Shown here: one piece after another, positions 6,437 to 16,036 of the stretch
How positions within the stretch are numbered: the first letter of the stretch is position 1
Layout: each line of letters begins with the position of its first letter
Origin: JAXMEB01 sp046348545
GTDB lineage: Bacteria; Pseudomonadota; Gammaproteobacteria; Berkiellales; Berkiellaceae
Assembly (NCBI GenBank): GCA_046348545.1
Contig: JAXMEB010000001.1
Coordinates: 1-19,244, forward strand
Reading direction: 5' to 3'
Length of the DNA: 19,244 nucleotides
Translations under genes and position numbers: made by a program
Notes under the pieces: model-generated
What the model was told of the DNA's origin: nothing
Database searches by the model: none
What the model saw: only the letters and a program-made list of their open reading frames with translations

Positions 6437-9400
6437 ATGAAGTTTAACGAAGACACCCGAGTAAAGATTCCCACGATTCTCCACTTGATGAAATTAGGGT
6501 ATCAATACCTATCACTAAAGGGACAAAATTGGGATCTTGATACAAATATCTTCCCTGAACTATTTAAGGCGGCGATATTAAAGATCAATCCTGGAATTGA
6601 TACGGATGAAGCTAGTCGGTTATTGGCAGATATTAAGCTTGAACTCGATTATGAAGATTTGGGTCGAGTGTTTTTTGAACGGTTAATTGATCGTTCAAAT
6701 ATCAAACTTATCGATTTCGACAACTTTAACAATAACAGCTTTCATGTGGTCACCGAGCTTACGTGCCAGAATGGCGATGAAGAGTTTAGGCCAGATATTA
6801 CGCTGCTTATTAATGGCATGCCGCTCATATTTATTGAGGTTAAAAAGCCTAACAACCGTGAAGGTATAATCGCTGAGCGTGATCGCATTAATAAGCGCTT
6901 TCAGAATCCAAAATTTAAATGCTTTGCCAATATCACGCAGCTTATGATTTTCTCCAATAATATGGAGTACGATGACGGCGACCCAGAACCAGTACAGGGT
7001 GCATTCTATGCTAGTAGTTCATATCACAAGCCAGTATTCAATTATTTTCGTGAAGAAGAGGTCTTAAACCTCACATCTTTACTAAAACCACTTACTGAAG
7101 ATGAAGAACTCAAGGTACTAAAAGATAATAATCTAGAAGTCATTAGAAGCAACCCTGAGTTCCAGACCAACAAGCATCCTGATCGCCCTACCAATCGTAT
7201 TTGTACATCATTGGTCAGTAAAGACAGACTAATGTTTTTTTTACGTTATGCCTTGGCTTATGTATCGGAGTCCGATGGGCTACAAAAGCACGTTATGCGC
7301 TATCCACAGCTCTTCGCTACTAAAGCTATTGAACGTAAACTGGCAGAAGGCGTAAAAAAAGGAATTATTTGGCATACACAAGGCAGCGGTAAAACCGCGC
7401 TGACTTATTACAACGTAAGATTTCTGACTGATTATTTTCAAAAGAAAAACATAATACCGAAGTTTTACTTTATCGTAGATCGGCTCGATCTCTTGCAGCA
7501 ATCACAAAGGGAGTTTACAGCGCGTGGATTAGTAGTGCACACCATAAGCTCACGAGAGTCATTTGCGCAAGATATTAAGGCGACACAGGTAATTCATAAC
7601 CACTCCGGTAAGCCAGAGATTACTGTAGTTAATATTCAAAAGTTTCAGGATGATCCAGATGTATTGTCCACCAAAGACTACGACATCAATATTCAACGCA
7701 TATTCGTGCTAGATGAAGCCCACCGCAGCTATAACCCTAGAGGAAGCTTTCTTGCCAATCTTTATCAGTCAGACCCCAATGCAATTAAAATTGCGTTAAC
7801 GGGTACCCCGCTGATTATTGACGAAGAGAAGTCTAAACAGAATCCAGAATCAAAAGCCATTAGCTCCAAGCAAATTTTTGGTGAATACATTCATAAGTAT
7901 TATTACAACGCATCTATTGCTGATGGCTACACTCTTCGCCTTATTCGCGAAGAAATTGCCACCAATTACAAAATGGTTCTGAAAGAAGCTTTAGAAAAAG
8001 TTGAAGTGAAGATGGGCGATGTAGACAAGAAAATTATCTTCGCACATGAAAACTTTGTTGAACCCATGCTTGATTATATAGTAACCGACTTCGAAAAGAG
8101 TCGCGGAGCTCTAAATGATGCAAGTATTGGAGGCATGGTAATCTGCGATAGCTCAGATCAAGCTAAAGAGATGTTCAAAATTTTCGGAGAGAAATATGCT
8201 GCCTTGGACGATGAAGCAGTAACGGGTAGCGGAAAGGACAAAAACAAAGTAAAAAATGCCGCTCTTATCTTGCACGACATAGGCACCAAAGAAGAGCGCA
8301 AAGATTGGGTAGAGGATTTTAAAACAGGGAAAATTGACTTCCTATTTGTGTACAACATGCTGCTCACTGGCTTCGATGCAAAAAGACTAAAAAAGCTTTA
8401 CCTAGGGCGAGTTATTCGCAAGCACAACCTACTGCAAGCATTAACTCGCGTTAACCGGACCTATAAAGATTTTCGCTATGGTTATGTTGTAGATTTTGCG
8501 GATATTCGCTCAGAGTTTGATGCGACCAATAAAGCCTATTTCGATGAACTGCAATCTGAACTTGGCGATGAAATGGAGCATTACTCCAATCTTTTCAAAT
8601 CGAAAGATGAAATCAGCCAAGAAATAGAACACATCAAAGACGTGTTGTTCCGTTTTGATGTTGAAAACGCTGAGATATTTACCGATCAAATCAGCCAAAT
8701 TCAAGATAGAGAAATTGTGCTTTCGCTAAAGAAGGCATTAGAAAACGCGAAGAGCTTGTACAATATTATACGTCTACAAGGTGATTATGAATTGTTGGAG
8801 GCTTTGGATTTCGCCAAGCTTAACGTTCTTTATCGAGAAACCTGCAATCACCTCGATATGCTTAACCTGAAAGAAAGCATTGAGCAAGGCGAAGACACAA
8901 CCAATTTGCTGAATGTAGCCTTAGAAGATGTTGTCTTTCGGTTTATGAAAATTGGTGAAGAAGAGCTGGTGCTGGCAGATAAGTTAAAAAACACCTTGCG
9001 CCAAACTCGCGAGGCCTTGGCCAGCAATTTTGATCAACAAGATCCAAAGTTTGTTAGCCTCAAAGAAGAGCTTGAACGGCTCTTCAAGAAAAAGAGCCTT
9101 AGTGAAGTAACTCAAGATGAGATGGTGGCCAATATTGGCGCTCTCAATAAAATCCATGAGCGAGTCAAAGAGCTAAATCGCCAAAACAACCAGCTTCGTC
9201 AAAAGTATCTAGGCGATGCAAAATACACCCGTATTCACAAAAGGTTGAATGAGCGCGGAGGCATTGGCGATTCAGAGCGTAAAGTGTTTGAGGCTCTTTC
9301 GGGTGTAAAACAAGATGCCGATGAGCAAGTACTGAATAACAGCCAAATCTTGGATAATGAAAGCTACTTTGCACGGCAGATGATGCCCATAGTGATTCGG

Positions 9401-9514
9401 CGTTTTAAAGTTGAGCACAATATACCGCTCAATGCAGACGCATCTCACTATATTAATCACCTTGTGGTTGCTGAATATTTGAAAGAATTTAATACCGGAG
9501 CACGTACGTGGTAG
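6437..9514 (+). CDS. hsdR: Type I restriction enzyme, R (motor and nuclease) subunit
   Basis: A 1025-residue HsdR, a normal length. The N-terminal PD-(D/E)xK nuclease domain shows D120 (RPDITLLING) and E134-x-K136 (FIEVKKP). The superfamily 2 translocase has Walker A HTQGSGKT (about 313-320), DEAH (426-429), ALTGTP (453-458), and later LLTGFDAK and QALTRVNRT for motifs V and VI. The C-terminal third is helical and binds the methylase core. HsdR pulls DNA towards the complex with ATP and cuts far from the site when the site is unmethylated. A good AGGA precedes the ATG. It precedes hsdM with a 7-bp overlap, an R-M-S order that puts expression of the nuclease first. Confidence 0.95.
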   Translation: MKFNEDTRVKIPTILHLMKLGYQYLSLKGQNWDLDTNIFPELFKAAILKINPGIDTDEASRLLADIKLELDYEDLGRVFFERLIDRSNIKLIDFDNFNNNSFHVVTELTCQNGDEEFRPDITLLINGMPLIFIEVKKPNNREGIIAERDRINKRFQNPKFKCFANITQLMIFSNNMEYDDGDPEPVQGAFYASSSYHKPVFNYFREEEVLNLTSLLKPLTEDEELKVLKDNNLEVIRSNPEFQTNKHPDRPTNRICTSLVSKDRLMFFLRYALAYVSESDGLQKHVMRYPQLFATKAIERKLAEGVKKGIIWHTQGSGKTALTYYNVRFLTDYFQKKNIIPKFYFIVDRLDLLQQSQREFTARGLVVHTISSRESFAQDIKATQVIHNHSGKPEITVVNIQKFQDDPDVLSTKDYDINIQRIFVLDEAHRSYNPRGSFLANLYQSDPNAIKIALTGTPLIIDEEKSKQNPESKAISSKQIFGEYIHKYYYNASIADGYTLRLIREEIATNYKMVLKEALEKVEVKMGDVDKKIIFAHENFVEPMLDYIVTDFEKSRGALNDASIGGMVICDSSDQAKEMFKIFGEKYAALDDEAVTGSGKDKNKVKNAALILHDIGTKEERKDWVEDFKTGKIDFLFVYNMLLTGFDAKRLKKLYLGRVIRKHNLLQALTRVNRTYKDFRYGYVVDFADIRSEFDATNKAYFDELQSELGDEMEHYSNLFKSKDEISQEIEHIKDVLFRFDVENAEIFTDQISQIQDREIVLSLKKALENAKSLYNIIRLQGDYELLEALDFAKLNVLYRETCNHLDMLNLKESIEQGEDTTNLLNVALEDVVFRFMKIGEEELVLADKLKNTLRQTREALASNFDQQDPKFVSLKEELERLFKKKSLSEVTQDEMVANIGALNKIHERVKELNRQNNQLRQKYLGDAKYTRIHKRLNERGGIGDSERKVFEALSGVKQDADEQVLNNSQILDNESYFARQMMPIVIRRFKVEHNIPLNADASHYINHLVVAEYLKEFNTGARTW

Positions 9515-11142
9515 AGCTAGAGTTTCAACAAAAAACGAAAACATTAATCGACAGCTTAAAAAGTATCTGTGCCAATTACGGCCTAGGTAATGATGGCAAT
9601 GAGTTTAAGATCATTACACAGACCTTCTTGTACAAATTTTTGAATGACAAATTTGCTTTCGAAGCCAAGAAAATTGATAACAAAATTGCTCAATCGGAAA
9701 AATGGGAAGAAGTGCTTATCGCCATGAGCGAAGACGAGCTTGAAATGCTTCAATTGCAAATGGGTGGCGATACGGCGCGCTTAAAACCACACCATTTTAT
9801 TAGTTACTTATTTGGTCAGCAGAACTCGCCAGACTTCGCCAAACTGTTTGACGACACACTTATGGATATTGCTATCACCAATAACGATGTGTTCGCGGTA
9901 AAAACAGATGGTGGCGCAAAAGTGGTTCTATTTGATCGCATAAGCCAATTTATTGCAGACGACTCAAAACGCGACAATTTTTGCCGCGCCATTATCAACA
10001 AATTAGTTGAGTTCAGCTTTGAACGTATCTTCACCCAAAAGTTCGACTTTTACGCCACCATCTTTGAATACTTAATTAAAGATTACAACAGTAACTCCGG
10101 TGGCAAATACGCGGAATATTTCACACCTCATGCGGTTGCGCGCATTATGGCAGAAATTTTAGTACCACAGGCAGAGCGCGGCACTGTGCGCAATGTAAGC
10201 TGCTATGACCCATCTGCTGGTTCAGGCACCTTGTTAATGAATGTAGCGCATGCCATTGGTGAAAACCGCTGCAGTATTTACACGCAAGATATTTCGCAAA
10301 AATCATCAAACTTACTACGCTTAAATTTAATTCTAAATAATTTGGTGCACTCAATTCCGAATGTAATTCAGGGTAATACGGTATTGTATCCGTACCATAA
10401 GGATGGCAAAGAGTTAAAGCGTTTTGACTATATTGTCTCCAACCCGCCGTTCAAATTGGATTTCAGCGATTTTCGCGATGAACTAGATAGTAAAGAAAAT
10501 AAGGGGCGTTTTTTTGCGGGAATCCCCAATGTGCCCAAAGCCGCTAAAGAAAAAATGGCTATTTACCAATTGTTTTTACAGCACATCATTGCCTCATTAA
10601 AACCAAGCGGTAAGGCAGCAGTAGTTGTACCTACAGGTTTTATCACTGCACAGTCAGGTATCGACAAAGGAATCCGCGAGCATTTAGTAAAAAACAAAAT
10701 GCTAGCGGGCGTGGTTTCCATGCCATCGAACATTTTCGCCACTACAGGCACCAACGTTTCCATTTTGTTTATTGATGCGAGCAATAAGGGCAATGTTGTT
10801 TTGGTGGATGCTTCTAACCTCGGTGAAAAGGTTAAAGATGGTAAAAATCAAAAGACCGTTCTTTCTACAGAAGAAGAACAGAGAATTATTGATACTTTTA
10901 ATTCTAGAAAAGCGGTAGAAGATTTTTCTGTTGCTGTCAGTTATGACGAGATTGAAGCTAAAAATTACTCATTAAGTGCAGGTCAATATTTCGATGTTAA
11001 AATTGAGTATATTGATATTACCCCAGAGCAATTTACGGAGAAGATGCAGTTATGCACCAATAGCTTAGAAAGTTTGTTCAGCCGCTCGCATGAGTTGGAA
11101 CTCGAGATTAAGAAGCAGCTGGCGGGGTTAAAAGTATGGTAA
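9508..11142 (+). CDS. hsdM: Type I DNA methyltransferase, M subunit
   Basis: A 544-residue HsdM starting at a GTG inside the last codons of hsdR (7-bp overlap, translational coupling). The N-terminal helical HsdM_N domain spans about 1-150. The methyltransferase domain shows the S-adenosylmethionine motif DPSAGSGT (234-241) and the catalytic N6-adenine motif NPPF (312-315), preceded by the family hallmark GKYAEYFTPHAVARIM (199-214). Together with HsdS it methylates adenine in both half-sites. No break or missing catalytic residue is seen. Confidence 0.95.
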   Translation: MVELEFQQKTKTLIDSLKSICANYGLGNDGNEFKIITQTFLYKFLNDKFAFEAKKIDNKIAQSEKWEEVLIAMSEDELEMLQLQMGGDTARLKPHHFISYLFGQQNSPDFAKLFDDTLMDIAITNNDVFAVKTDGGAKVVLFDRISQFIADDSKRDNFCRAIINKLVEFSFERIFTQKFDFYATIFEYLIKDYNSNSGGKYAEYFTPHAVARIMAEILVPQAERGTVRNVSCYDPSAGSGTLLMNVAHAIGENRCSIYTQDISQKSSNLLRLNLILNNLVHSIPNVIQGNTVLYPYHKDGKELKRFDYIVSNPPFKLDFSDFRDELDSKENKGRFFAGIPNVPKAAKEKMAIYQLFLQHIIASLKPSGKAAVVVPTGFITAQSGIDKGIREHLVKNKMLAGVVSMPSNIFATTGTNVSILFIDASNKGNVVLVDASNLGEKVKDGKNQKTVLSTEEEQRIIDTFNSRKAVEDFSVAVSYDEIEAKNYSLSAGQYFDVKIEYIDITPEQFTEKMQLCTNSLESLFSRSHELELEIKKQLAGLKVW

Positions 11143-12389
11143 TTAAATCGCTTTCAGAGATTTCTATAAATATTTCGAGTGGATTAACCCCACTACGCAG
11201 CAATCCTGAATACTGGGTAAATGGCACCATACCATGGCTTAAAACTGAACAGCTTGGCGAAAAATATATTTATGATACCAATGAGTATATCTCTAGCGTT
11301 GCACTAGAAAAAACAAGCATCAAGATTTTTCCTGAAGAGTCTCTTTCGATTGCGATGTATGGCGAAGGAAAAACCAGAGGAAATGTATCAATACTTAAAA
11401 AGCCAATGACTACAAATCAGGCCTGCTGCAATGTCGTAATTGATCCTAAAAAAGCAGACTCTGAGTACGTTTACTACTTTTTGAAAACCCAATACGAGGA
11501 ACTCCGGAATCTCTCGTCAGGCGTCCGTAAAAACTTAAACTCGAACGATATTAAAAACTATCCGATTCGGTTGCCGGAAACTCTAAATAGCCAGAGAAAG
11601 ATTGCGGGCGTATTGACAGCTTTGGATGCAAAAATCGAACTCAACAACCGCATTAATACTGAACTAGAGGCAATGGCTAAAACTCTGTACGACTATTGGT
11701 TTGTACAATTTGATTTTCCTGATGCAAACGGCAAGCCTTACAAAACCTCTGGCGGAAAGATGGTTTACAACTCAACGCTTAAGAGAGAAATTCCGGAAGA
11801 ATGGACTGATGGAACATTATCCGATTTAGGACAAATTGTTGGAGGCAGCACACCTTCCACTGATAAGCCAGTTAATTTCTCTGCTAATGGAACGCCATGG
11901 ATTACTCCATATGATCTTTCTAATAATCGCGGCAACAAATTTATCACTCGAGGAATACAAGATGTTTCTGAAGAAGGGATGAAGGACGCTTCGTTGAAAA
12001 AGTATCCTGCTGGAACGGTGCTACTTAGCTCGCGAGCTCCCATCGGATACATGGCAATTGCGCGAAACGAACTTACAACCAACCAAGGCTTTAAATCTTT
12101 TATCCCGAATTGCGGTTATTCAACTCCATTCATTTACTACACAGTCAAAGGTTCCCTGAAAGTTATTACACAGTACGCATCAGGTTCAACTTTTAAAGAA
12201 ATTTCTAGTGCAGTCTTAAAAACTGTAAAAGTTTGCCTCCCTAACTCTGATGTTGTCGAGTATTTTACAAGAACAGTGGAGCCAATTTTTAATCAGCAAG
12301 ATTTAGTTGAACGGGAAAACGAAAGTCTGACTCAACTCCGCGACTGGTTACTCCCTATGCTAATGAATGGACAGGTAACAGTAAAATAA
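11136..12389 (+). CDS. hsdS: Type I specificity subunit, two target-recognition domains
   Basis: A 417-residue HsdS. TRD1 is at about 1-150 (SEISINISSGLTPLRSNPEYW...). A first conserved spacer helix (about 151-195, QRKIAGVLTALDAKIELNNRI...) leads to the motif LYDYWFVQFDFPDANGKPYK. TRD2 is at about 225-370 (LSDLGQIVGGSTPST...IPWITPYDLS-like). The second spacer helix is at about 370-417, ending RDWLLPMLMNGQVTVK. The two half-repeats and the spacing fit a complete, bipartite-site specificity subunit. The target sequence cannot be read from this. The start overlaps hsdM by 7 bp, the same overlap as between hsdR and hsdM. No inverted partial hsdS copy for phase variation was seen nearby. Confidence 0.94.
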   Translation: MVIKSLSEISINISSGLTPLRSNPEYWVNGTIPWLKTEQLGEKYIYDTNEYISSVALEKTSIKIFPEESLSIAMYGEGKTRGNVSILKKPMTTNQACCNVVIDPKKADSEYVYYFLKTQYEELRNLSSGVRKNLNSNDIKNYPIRLPETLNSQRKIAGVLTALDAKIELNNRINTELEAMAKTLYDYWFVQFDFPDANGKPYKTSGGKMVYNSTLKREIPEEWTDGTLSDLGQIVGGSTPSTDKPVNFSANGTPWITPYDLSNNRGNKFITRGIQDVSEEGMKDASLKKYPAGTVLLSSRAPIGYMAIARNELTTNQGFKSFIPNCGYSTPFIYYTVKGSLKVITQYASGSTFKEISSAVLKTVKVCLPNSDVVEYFTRTVEPIFNQQDLVERENESLTQLRDWLLPMLMNGQVTVK

Positions 12390-12405
12390 TTTAAAGGATT
12401 AAGTA

Positions 12406-14265
12406 ATGAAAATAACACGGCTTAAAATTCAGGGGTTTAGAACAATAAATCGAGGATTCGATTGTACGTTAAGTGATATGACTATTTTTGTTGGCAGAAA
12501 TAATGCAGGGAAATCATGTGCCGTTCGCGCCCTCAATTTGTTTTTTAACCATAGTGATGACTATCGGGCTTTTTTACCGCACGTTCGAATAAATCCAGAG
12601 TCAGAAAGGAAAAAAAGATTTTCTATCATCATTATGGTATGGCTTTCAAATTTGCCCGATGTATTGAATTCTAAGTATCGTCGCTATCTAACTCCCGCAG
12701 GGGAGTTACCAGTCAGGCTTTATTTCAACCCGACAGATAATTCAATAATATATAGTTGTTTTAAGCGCGGAGCGTCCTCTACTACCTACGGGAAGGGTGA
12801 AATAAATAAGGAGATCATTACAGATATATCGCAGTTTATTTCGTTACGAGTGATCCCGGAAACTAGGGATTTGGCGCGAGAATTTCAAACTGAGCTTGGT
12901 CATGGATTTCAGTCTTTAAAACAATCCGTACTTAACGAGGCGGAAAGTAAATCTTCAAAAGAAGCAAAGTCTTACAAGACGTGTGTAGAAACAATAATTC
13001 ACTCTCAATTAGTTCATAAAATAAATTCAAACCTTGGATCCGCCATCCCAGGTCACTCTATAAAGATAGGAAATATAGAGCAAATATCATTCTCAAGAAT
13101 GGTGCTCGGTGCAATCATCGATAGCTTACCAATATACGCATTGAATGACGATTCTGATGGGGTTTCCATAGATCAGATGGGAGCAGGCTTTCAAAGTGCT
13201 GTATTGGTTTCACTTTATAGAACCGTTGCGCAATTAGAAGGGAAAAAACTAATTCTATGTGTTGAGGAACCAGAGATACATCTAGACTCTCATGCCCAAC
13301 GTTACTGCTACCATCATTGGAAACAACAAGTAGATTCTGAAAACGATTTAAACCAAGTTTTGATTACATCTCACTCCGCCTTTTTAATTGATGAGGCATC
13401 ACCTGCTGAGCTTGTCCTGGTTAAGCGTGACAACTCTGGTTGCACTAAGACAACGCAATTCCGTGATTCATTTTTTAGTGGGTCTGACATTGACAAGTTG
13501 TCAACTAAAACTCTAGGCCTACATAACACAGATGTATTTTTTTCTTGCTTTGTTGTACTGGTTGAGGGTGAAGGGGATACTGTAGCTTACCGAGGATTTT
13601 TAGAGTTGTTGTTGAAGTCAAAAAAATCTTCATTTGGTAGCTTAAGCCTTGCCGGCATTTCTGTAATTGATTGTGGAGGCAAAGACGGAATTCGTGCGCT
13701 TGCTAACATACTTACTCATTTAGAAATACCACATATTATTATTTTTGACAGAGATGTTATTCAAAAGTCAAACCCTAACAATTTACATAAAATTCAACAA
13801 AGAGTTATTGAGCGAACCTATTTGAAAGAATTGAGCAATAATTTTTTTGATCAGAGAAGCTTATTTCCTTCTGACTCAGCATTTAATAAGGTTCGGGATG
13901 AGATCACATCAAAGTTAAAAGCAGGCACTCAAAGTGGTTATCCCCAGTCTATAAATTCAGTTTTGGGTCAGTTCAACATATTAATTATGCGAACAGAACA
14001 TGAAACTGACATTTTAGATAAGCGAAACATAGAGATAATCGCAGAGCTATTCTCTTACGATCTTACTGAATACCTAAATCAATCTAAATCAGAAGAGCTC
14101 ACACTGAACGAGTTAAAAATGTACAATCAAAAAGCCTTGAAAAAGGCTTTTATAACTGCGAAAGTCGTTTCTAAAACTGATAGTTTTGATCAGGTTCCTA
14201 GTATTTACGCTAAGATTTGCAATGAAATTTATTCTAAAGTGAAGACAGCTGGAATATTAATTTAA
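12406..14265 (+). CDS. OLD-family ATP-dependent endonuclease (ABC-type ATPase + TOPRIM)
   Basis: A 619-residue protein. The N-terminal ABC/SMC-type ATPase has Walker A GRNNAGKS (30-37), a signature-like QMGAGFQS (257-264), Walker B VEEPEIHL (286-293) and an H-loop in TSHS (321-324). The TOPRIM nuclease domain follows, with VEGEGD (386-391), DCGGKDGI (422-429) and FDRD (447-450), which are the metal-binding acidic residues. OLD nucleases include phage P2 Old and Gabija GajA and defend against phage, usually with a partner. It starts 16 bp after hsdS with AAGGA before the ATG, so it is probably the last gene of the hsd operon. No UvrD-like GajB partner follows; the neighbour downstream is an HNH-like protein. 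Confidence 0.88.
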   Translation: MKITRLKIQGFRTINRGFDCTLSDMTIFVGRNNAGKSCAVRALNLFFNHSDDYRAFLPHVRINPESERKKRFSIIIMVWLSNLPDVLNSKYRRYLTPAGELPVRLYFNPTDNSIIYSCFKRGASSTTYGKGEINKEIITDISQFISLRVIPETRDLAREFQTELGHGFQSLKQSVLNEAESKSSKEAKSYKTCVETIIHSQLVHKINSNLGSAIPGHSIKIGNIEQISFSRMVLGAIIDSLPIYALNDDSDGVSIDQMGAGFQSAVLVSLYRTVAQLEGKKLILCVEEPEIHLDSHAQRYCYHHWKQQVDSENDLNQVLITSHSAFLIDEASPAELVLVKRDNSGCTKTTQFRDSFFSGSDIDKLSTKTLGLHNTDVFFSCFVVLVEGEGDTVAYRGFLELLLKSKKSSFGSLSLAGISVIDCGGKDGIRALANILTHLEIPHIIIFDRDVIQKSNPNNLHKIQQRVIERTYLKELSNNFFDQRSLFPSDSAFNKVRDEITSKLKAGTQSGYPQSINSVLGQFNILIMRTEHETDILDKRNIEIIAELFSYDLTEYLNQSKSEELTLNELKMYNQKALKKAFITAKVVSKTDSFDQVPSIYAKICNEIYSKVKTAGILI

Positions 14266-14424
14266 TTATATTTACTCGATCAAATTATGATGCGTTTAGG
14301 GTAAATTTTAGTTGTCGCTAAAAGTAGGACACCATAAAAAAATCTAACTTATTTGACATTAAGAGCCTAATGTATCCAATTCTTAGAATTTCAAAATCAA
14401 CTTTTATATGAAAAAAACATCAAC
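14266..14424 (+). promoter_or_regulatory. Intergenic region with possible promoter and operator for the HNH-like gene
   Basis: A consensus -35 (TTGACA, 14353-14358) is present, but the matching -10 is poor. A perfect 13-base palindrome AATTCT-T-AGAATT (14378-14390) lies 35 bp before the ATG at 14425 and could be an operator. A lone AGGGTAAATT (14298-14307) resembles half of the transposon end repeat. The 159-bp gap suggests the HNH-like gene is transcribed separately from the hsd/OLD operon. Confidence 0.35.
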
Positions 14425-15873
14425 ATGGTTAAAAGTAATCGTGAAAATTTCAGCAATACCACAAGAAGACAACTTTCAGAAGCTGCGGGCTCGCTTTGTT
14501 CAATTACAAGCTGCCTTAGGGCTACCAAATTTTTGGATGAGAGCGAAAATGGAAACCCAAAAATAAACGATTTTGGAGTGGCCGCCCATATTTATGCCGC
14601 ATCTCCTACGGGGCCGAGACCAAGCTCTAGTGCAAATTTAACTCAAGAAGATATTAAGTCGTTTGCTAACGGAATATGGGTGTGCAACAACTGTTCAAGA
14701 ATAATTGACAATAATGAGTATCTGTATACCGCAGATAAGCTTAAGGCCATGAAGGCGATCCGAGAGTTTGCAAATAAACTATACGCGAACGATGCGGATA
14801 TTAGGGCTTATTTACAATTCATACCGTTCAAGAAGCTTGATGAATCAGTAGCTAAGTTTAGCCCAAACTTAGAGTCAAACCTTGATAAAATCAAGACATA
14901 CATGCAGTCAATTGTCTTCAGCTCCTTAATAGAAAGGCCTGAGAACAATTCTAAAATAGCTCTCAAAAAAAGAGTACTTAGTACTGACATTTTTAAAGAG
15001 ATAATTGCAACTCAGCAACTAGAGCAAAATGTACCCCTGGTAAGCATTGGAAAGTTTAGTATCGAGCTACGTAAGGCTGCTGAGCATTACTTGTCTAAGT
15101 ATGGGAAAAGCTTAGCTGCAACGATGGATAAAAATCTTATTTTTCCAGTCGATACAGTTATATTATTTGCCGCAATTGATCCCTGCACGGGACTGATGAG
15201 TGAAGACCTTCTCTCTATTAAGTGGTTCCCAGCTGTAGGATTCAAAGGAGGTCTCTATTATGAGTACCGTGTACCAAAATCTAGCTTTTGCAATATCGAA
15301 ATTTCGTTCGAGAAACAATCAAGTGCAGTTCAATATTTGGTCACAATTAAAGTCACCGATAAGGTTTTAATCCCTAGACCTTATAATCCATCTCTAGGAT
15401 GGAGAGATTGGGAGTTGGAACGCTACGCCTGCTATTTAAGTGTACTTGATAAAATCAAATTGGGGTGGCAGCCTGTTGTTTTTATATGTGATTGTATTGA
15501 CGAGCACCCTCTGGAATATCGTGAAGCAATTAAACAAACTGGCTGCAACCCTATTGCTGTAGATCTAATTCTCAATAGAGAAAATATCGATTTTTCTATA
15601 TCAATAGCGCAAAAGATCATTCAGGTATGCGAAATATGCAGAAAGTACAATTACACAATAGAATTTAATTCATTGCTTTTTGATGAAGAATTGACGATTA
15701 GTGCTATTTCGACAGCGTTCTCCGAGGTATATCAGCACACAAAGATTGGTAACGGGTCAATCAGCTGTTCAAAAAAAATATTATTGGAAAAATATCCAGA
15801 TGGGGTTGTACTAAAGCGGAGACGCAATAATGTTTTTTTTCACATGGTTAGGACAAATGATCATTTTTGTTAG
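14425..15873 (+). CDS. HNH-like zinc-module protein of unknown function, putative defence effector
   Basis: A 482-residue protein. The N-terminus (about 15-115) has the HNH-type layout: C25-x4-C30, AHIYAASPTGPR with H55, NGIWVCNNC with N82, C87 and C90, then RIID and YTADKLKAMK. The position after C90, often His in active HNH enzymes, is Ser91. From memory, a large subfamily carries a small residue there, so it may be an altered nuclease or a zinc-binding module rather than a recent loss. The remaining ~360 residues have no motif I can name; they look globular and soluble. It follows the OLD nuclease by 159 bp, so a functional pair is possible but unproved. No good ribosome site is visible. 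Confidence 0.7.
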   Translation: MVKSNRENFSNTTRRQLSEAAGSLCSITSCLRATKFLDESENGNPKINDFGVAAHIYAASPTGPRPSSSANLTQEDIKSFANGIWVCNNCSRIIDNNEYLYTADKLKAMKAIREFANKLYANDADIRAYLQFIPFKKLDESVAKFSPNLESNLDKIKTYMQSIVFSSLIERPENNSKIALKKRVLSTDIFKEIIATQQLEQNVPLVSIGKFSIELRKAAEHYLSKYGKSLAATMDKNLIFPVDTVILFAAIDPCTGLMSEDLLSIKWFPAVGFKGGLYYEYRVPKSSFCNIEISFEKQSSAVQYLVTIKVTDKVLIPRPYNPSLGWRDWELERYACYLSVLDKIKLGWQPVVFICDCIDEHPLEYREAIKQTGCNPIAVDLILNRENIDFSISIAQKIIQVCEICRKYNYTIEFNSLLFDEELTISAISTAFSEVYQHTKIGNGSISCSKKILLEKYPDGVVLKRRRNNVFFHMVRTNDHFC

Positions 15874-15977
15874 AGAAAGGCGAATGCCAATCTAGAATAC
15901 AGAGGCTTTAAGGGGATATAGGTGGGACCGCACTGAAGTAATAATGCTCAAATGGAGTCATTCAGCGTAAAACTATT

Positions 15978-16010
15978 AAAAAAAGGTCAGGGATTTAACC
16001 GATGTCTGAC
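15978..16010 (-). terminator. Possible terminator after the minus-strand XRE gene
   Basis: Read on the minus strand, GTCAG and CTGAC pair around a 15-base loop and are followed by CCTTTTTTTAAT. The stem is short (5 bp), but the seven T residues directly after it fit an intrinsic terminator for the regulator gene that stops at 16037. The rest of 15874-16036 shows no other feature. Confidence 0.4.
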
Positions 16011-16036
16011 TTATAGAATCAACATCAATAGGCTTC

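Noticed and set aside
12406..14265. Gabija system (GajA)
   Set aside because: The ATPase/TOPRIM layout fits OLD in general, but no UvrD-like helicase follows, and the helicase at 16886 has superfamily 2 motifs.
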